A stretch of DNA of 7,507 nt from Clostridia bacterium (GTDB lineage: Bacteria; Bacillota; Clostridia; Christensenellales; UBA1242), in the NCBI GenBank assembly GCA_017539765.1, contig JAFYCH010000061.1, forward strand, positions 1-7,507. Direction: 5' to 3'. Below are positions 5,235 to 7,507 of the stretch, piece after piece. The notes beneath the pieces are model-generated. The model saw only the letters and a program-made list of their open reading frames with translations. It had not been told where the DNA came from and made no database searches. The stretch's first letter is position 1. Each line of letters opens with the position of its first letter. A program made the translations under genes and the position numbers.

Positions 5235-5252
5235 ATTTTTAATATTTTTAAT
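5235..5252. repeat. Two tandem 9-bp AT repeats between fmt and rlmN
   Basis: ATTTTTAAT occurs twice back to back (5235-5243, 5244-5252) and merges into a 12-bp palindrome TTTAATATTAAA (5247-5258). The whole 56-nt gap is nearly pure A/T. No convincing terminator is present, so rlmN may be read from the upstream genes. Confidence 0.6.
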
Positions 5253-5270
5253 ATTAAATGTTATTCAATT

Positions 5271-6221
5271 TTAATTAAACTCTACATCAAGTAGTTTTGT
5301 ACCAACAGGAATTTTTTTACCATTCAAAAAATCAGTATCCTTCATTCTTTTTGAACTTTGTGGTTGAATGTCATTAAGTCTCACGTAGCCTTCACCACAC
5401 TTAACAATAAGTCCAAGTTTGCTGGTTGCACAAACCACTTCACCTGCTTCATACTCTCTTTCGGCAAGATATGAAACTGGTGTTGCAGAATAAACTTTTA
5501 ACACGTTTCCACAAACATTTGTTACTGCAACTGGCCATTCTGCCATACCCCTGACAAAATTAAATACTTCTCGGCTGGTTTTTGAAAAATCAATATTACT
5601 TTTTTCTTTTTTGAGCATTGGAAAATATGTCATTTCATCTTCGTTTTGCTCTTTAAGTTCATACTTTCCATTCTCAAGCATATCAAGTGCCTTAACCATA
5701 AGTTCAGCACCAATTTCGCCAAGTTTTTGCATCAAACTTTCAACTGTATCATCATCGCTTATTGGCATGGACTCTGTGAGCAAAATTGGTCCATTGTCAA
5801 GACCTGCCAGAGTCTTTAAAATGGTTACACCAATTTCTTTTTCGCCATTTATCAAACTCCACTGAATTGGACTACTTCCCCTATATTTTGGTAAAACTGA
5901 AGCGTGAACATTATATACTCCAAACTTGGTTATATCCAAAATCTCTTGACTTAAAATTTGGCCATACGCTGCTGTGACCATAATGTCTGCATCTATGCTT
6001 TTAAGTGTTTCTACACCATCTATTCTTATTTTGTTAAATTGATAAACAGGAATATTGTGTTCTTTTGCAATCACTTTTGTTTCTGGTGGTGTTAAAATTT
6101 GCTTTCTGCCAACAGGTTTATCTGGCTGGCAAACAACAGCAACCACTTGGTGTTTGCTTTCAATAAGTTTATTTAGCACAATTGCGCCATAGTGTGGCGT
6201 TCCCATAAAAATAACTTTCAT
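5271..6221 (-). CDS. fmt: Methionyl-tRNA formyltransferase
   Basis: This encodes 316 residues, the standard length. Fmt transfers a formyl group from 10-formyltetrahydrofolate to Met-tRNA(fMet), making the bacterial initiator tRNA. The N-terminal Rossmann-type catalytic domain starts MKVIFMGTPHYG (1-12). The catalytic triad is visible as N104 and H106 in NVHASVLPKYRGSSPIQW and D142 in LAGLDNGPIL. The C-terminal OB-like tRNA-binding domain begins after about residue 205 (FVRGMAEWPVA at 222-232, DIQPQSSKRM at 284-293). The ATG lies directly after the def stop codon, with zero intergenic bases, which strongly suggests translational coupling with the deformylase whose substrate it creates. A possible AGAGGG ribosome-binding site lies inside def, 11 nt upstream (6233-6238). 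Confidence 0.97.
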   Translation of the reverse strand: MKVIFMGTPHYGAIVLNKLIESKHQVVAVVCQPDKPVGRKQILTPPETKVIAKEHNIPVYQFNKIRIDGVETLKSIDADIMVTAAYGQILSQEILDITKFGVYNVHASVLPKYRGSSPIQWSLINGEKEIGVTILKTLAGLDNGPILLTESMPISDDDTVESLMQKLGEIGAELMVKALDMLENGKYELKEQNEDEMTYFPMLKKEKSNIDFSKTSREVFNFVRGMAEWPVAVTNVCGNVLKVYSATPVSYLAEREYEAGEVVCATSKLGLIVKCGEGYVRLNDIQPQSSKRMKDTDFLNGKKIPVGTKLLDVEFN

Positions 6222-6731
6222 TTATTCACTTTCCCTCTTATTCTTTCTTGCCAAAAATTTGTCATAGGCCTTTGGGTCATTTTTCTTGTATAATTCAACT
6301 GCTTTGTCAGTAAACAAAACCCCGTTCAAATGGTCAATTTCGTGACAAAATACTGTTGCCATAAAACCTTCAACTTGCATTTGGAATTTTGTGCCATAAC
6401 GGTCTTGTGCTTCAATTTTGACCTTGTATGGTCTGATAACAAGTCCATTGTATTCTTTGACACTCAAACAACCTTCAAAGCTCTCTTGAGAACCACTAGA
6501 TTCCAAGATTTTTGGATTGATAAGTTCAAGTTTCATTCCGTTTGTTTCAATAACAACAATTTGCCTAAGCACTCCAACTTGTGGGGCTGCAATTCCAACT
6601 CCGTCTTCTTTTTTCATTGTTTCGTACATGTCTTGTAGCAATTCTTCCAAATCTTCATCAAAATCCAAAACAGGTCTGCTTTTCTTTCTTATAAGTGGTT
6701 CGTCTGAATAAACCACATTTCTTAATGCCAT
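6222..6731 (-). CDS. def: Peptide deformylase
   Basis: This encodes 169 residues, typical of the enzyme. Def removes the formyl group from nascent polypeptides at the ribosome, using a metal ion. All three signature motifs are intact: GVGIAAPQVG (44-53), EGCLSV (86-91, metal ligand C88) and HEIDHLNG (130-137, ligands H130 and H134, catalytic E131). The short C-terminus after the HEIDH helix (LFTDKAVEL, then a charged tail) resembles type 1 enzymes. It sits between priA and fmt, its usual place in Bacillota. The ATG at 6731 is preceded by a strong Shine-Dalgarno sequence overlapping the priA stop. Confidence 0.98.
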   Translation of the reverse strand: MALRNVVYSDEPLIRKKSRPVLDFDEDLEELLQDMYETMKKEDGVGIAAPQVGVLRQIVVIETNGMKLELINPKILESSGSQESFEGCLSVKEYNGLVIRPYKVKIEAQDRYGTKFQMQVEGFMATVFCHEIDHLNGVLFTDKAVELYKKNDPKAYDKFLARKNKRESE

Positions 6732-6736
6732 AAATT

Positions 6737-6743
6737 CTCCTTT
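6737..6743 (-). promoter_or_regulatory. Strong def ribosome-binding site overlapping the priA stop
   Basis: AAAGGAG on the minus strand, 5 nt before the def ATG, overlaps the priA TAA (6742-6744). The arrangement indicates one transcript and probable translational coupling from priA into def. Confidence 0.85.
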
Positions 6744-7507
6744 AAGATAAATTCTGCGGATTTATTTCCACAAAAGTTAAAACATCTTTTTGCTTTATAT
6801 TTTTATCTATATTATAGATTATATCTCTTATTTTTGCAAAGTCTTTTTGAACAACACGCATCAAAATTTGATATCTAAATTTGCTTTGAATACGTTTGAC
6901 TGGACATTTCATTGCATTTAGATATGCAAAACTGCCTTCGTTTGCCTTTTTTACATCAATAATTTTGTCATAATATTCCTTTGTGACTTTTGCAACTTTT
7001 TGCTCATTTTCGCCTGAAACCAAAACCCTTAAAATTGTTACAAAAGGTGGAAACTTTGTTGCTTCTCGTAAATTTATTTCCTTTTTGAAAAAGTTTTTGT
7101 AATCATAGTTTGTTGCAAAGCGATAAACGCTGTTTTTTGGCATGTATGTTTGAAGCACAACTTTGCCTTCAAATTCACCTCTGCCTGCTCTGCCCGCAAC
7201 TTGTGTTATAAGTGCAAAAGCACGCTCGTTTGCTCTGAAATCTGCAAAATGCAAGCCCATATCTGCATCAATAATTCCAACAAGTGTAACAAGTGGAAAG
7301 TCATGACCTTTGGCAATCATTTGAGTTCCAACCAAAACAGAACCTGGTGTGCAAGCAAACCTGCTTAAGATTTCGTGATGGGCATCTTTTGTTCTGGTGT
7401 TGTCATTATCCATTCTGAATATTGGGAAATTTGGGAACAGTTTGTTGAGTTCCTCAACAACGTTTTGCGTTCCAATTGCACCATATCTCAAATTTTTGCT
7501 TCCACAC
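6742..7507 (-). CDS. priA: Primosomal protein N' (PriA helicase), C-terminal part (5' end outside window)
   Basis: About 254 codons are visible of a protein usually near 730-810 residues. PriA is a 3'-5' DNA helicase that recognises stalled forks and loads the replicative helicase. The frame stays open to the window edge, and the first complete residues read CGSKNLRYGAIGTQ. The CGS is the end of the last zinc-binding cysteine pair, so no start codon is expected here. Helicase motif V appears as GTQMIAKGHDFP (about 7294-7329) and motif VI as QVAGRAGRG (about 7177-7203), with DADMGL and DFRANER between them. The C-terminal domain retains FPPF, KFRYQILMR and the closing VEINPQNL, which matches the family's usual end. 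A TTG near 7491 is internal to this conserved segment. No promoter is seen, and expression presumably comes from further upstream. Confidence 0.96.
   Translation of the reverse strand, partial: CGSKNLRYGAIGTQNVVEELNKLFPNFPIFRMDNDNTRTKDAHHEILSRFACTPGSVLVGTQMIAKGHDFPLVTLVGIIDADMGLHFADFRANERAFALITQVAGRAGRGEFEGKVVLQTYMPKNSVYRFATNYDYKNFFKKEINLREATKFPPFVTILRVLVSGENEQKVAKVTKEYYDKIIDVKKANEGSFAYLNAMKCPVKRIQSKFRYQILMRVVQKDFAKIRDIIYNIDKNIKQKDVLTFVEINPQNLS

Noticed and set aside
5215..5270. Promoter for rlmN (TTGAAT with a distant TATTAA or TATAAA)
   Set aside because: The -10 matches are poor or wrongly spaced, and such matches are expected by chance in a nearly pure A/T stretch.
7489..7491. TTG as a start codon of a 249-residue protein
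   Set aside because: The frame remains open upstream and reads CGSKN, the end of the PriA zinc motif, so the TTG is an internal leucine codon.
1..7507. tRNA, rRNA, CRISPR array, insertion sequence ends or riboswitch
   Set aside because: No cloverleaf-like GGTTCRANNCC segment, regular repeat-spacer pattern, transposase or recognisable aptamer core was seen on either strand. All gaps are under 300 bp.

Overview
The window is AT-rich and every gene lies on the minus strand. The order priA-def-fmt-rlmN-...-rpe is the housekeeping cluster familiar from low-GC Gram-positive bacteria (Bacillota). The base composition and protein sequences fit an uncultured or little-studied clostridial lineage; this placement is inference. 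Standard code is used, with at least one TTG start. No tRNA, rRNA, CRISPR array or insertion sequence was seen.

In transcription order (high to low coordinates), the window opens with the C-terminal third of PriA (6742-7507, cut by the edge). It is tightly coupled to def (6222-6731) and fmt (5271-6221): the def ribosome-binding site overlaps the priA stop codon, and the fmt ATG directly follows the def stop. A 56-nt AT-rich gap leads to rlmN (4165-5214). These genes serve replication restart, formyl-methionine initiation and removal, and rRNA/tRNA methylation. Next come two tandem paralogous genes (3007-4059 and 1931-2965) for roughly 350-residue proteins with a HipA/CtkA-like kinase catalytic core. 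Then comes rarA (526-1833), a replication-associated AAA+ ATPase. The window ends with the first 102 codons of a ribulose-phosphate 3-epimerase gene (rpe, 1-306).

The most interesting part is the kinase pair. It has its own promoter (extended -10, 17-nt spacer, an AT-rich UP-like dyad upstream, and a perfect 14-bp palindrome over the -35) and its own hairpin-plus-T-tract terminator (1885-1918), so it reads as a self-contained cassette inside a conserved cluster. In Bacillus and relatives, the interval between rlmN and rpe normally holds a PP2C phosphatase, the PASTA Ser/Thr kinase PrkC and RsgA. Here that interval holds two unrelated-fold putative kinases and rarA. No antitoxin-like HTH gene accompanies the kinases. 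Just past the cassette terminator, rarA has a promoter whose -10 sits 6 nt before its ATG and no Shine-Dalgarno sequence, which predicts a leaderless transcript. The first kinase gene has a predicted leader of only about 13 nt. The rarA-rpe gap (307-525) holds a candidate rpe promoter with a dyad over its -10, and a pair of AGTGNCACTA-like repeats.
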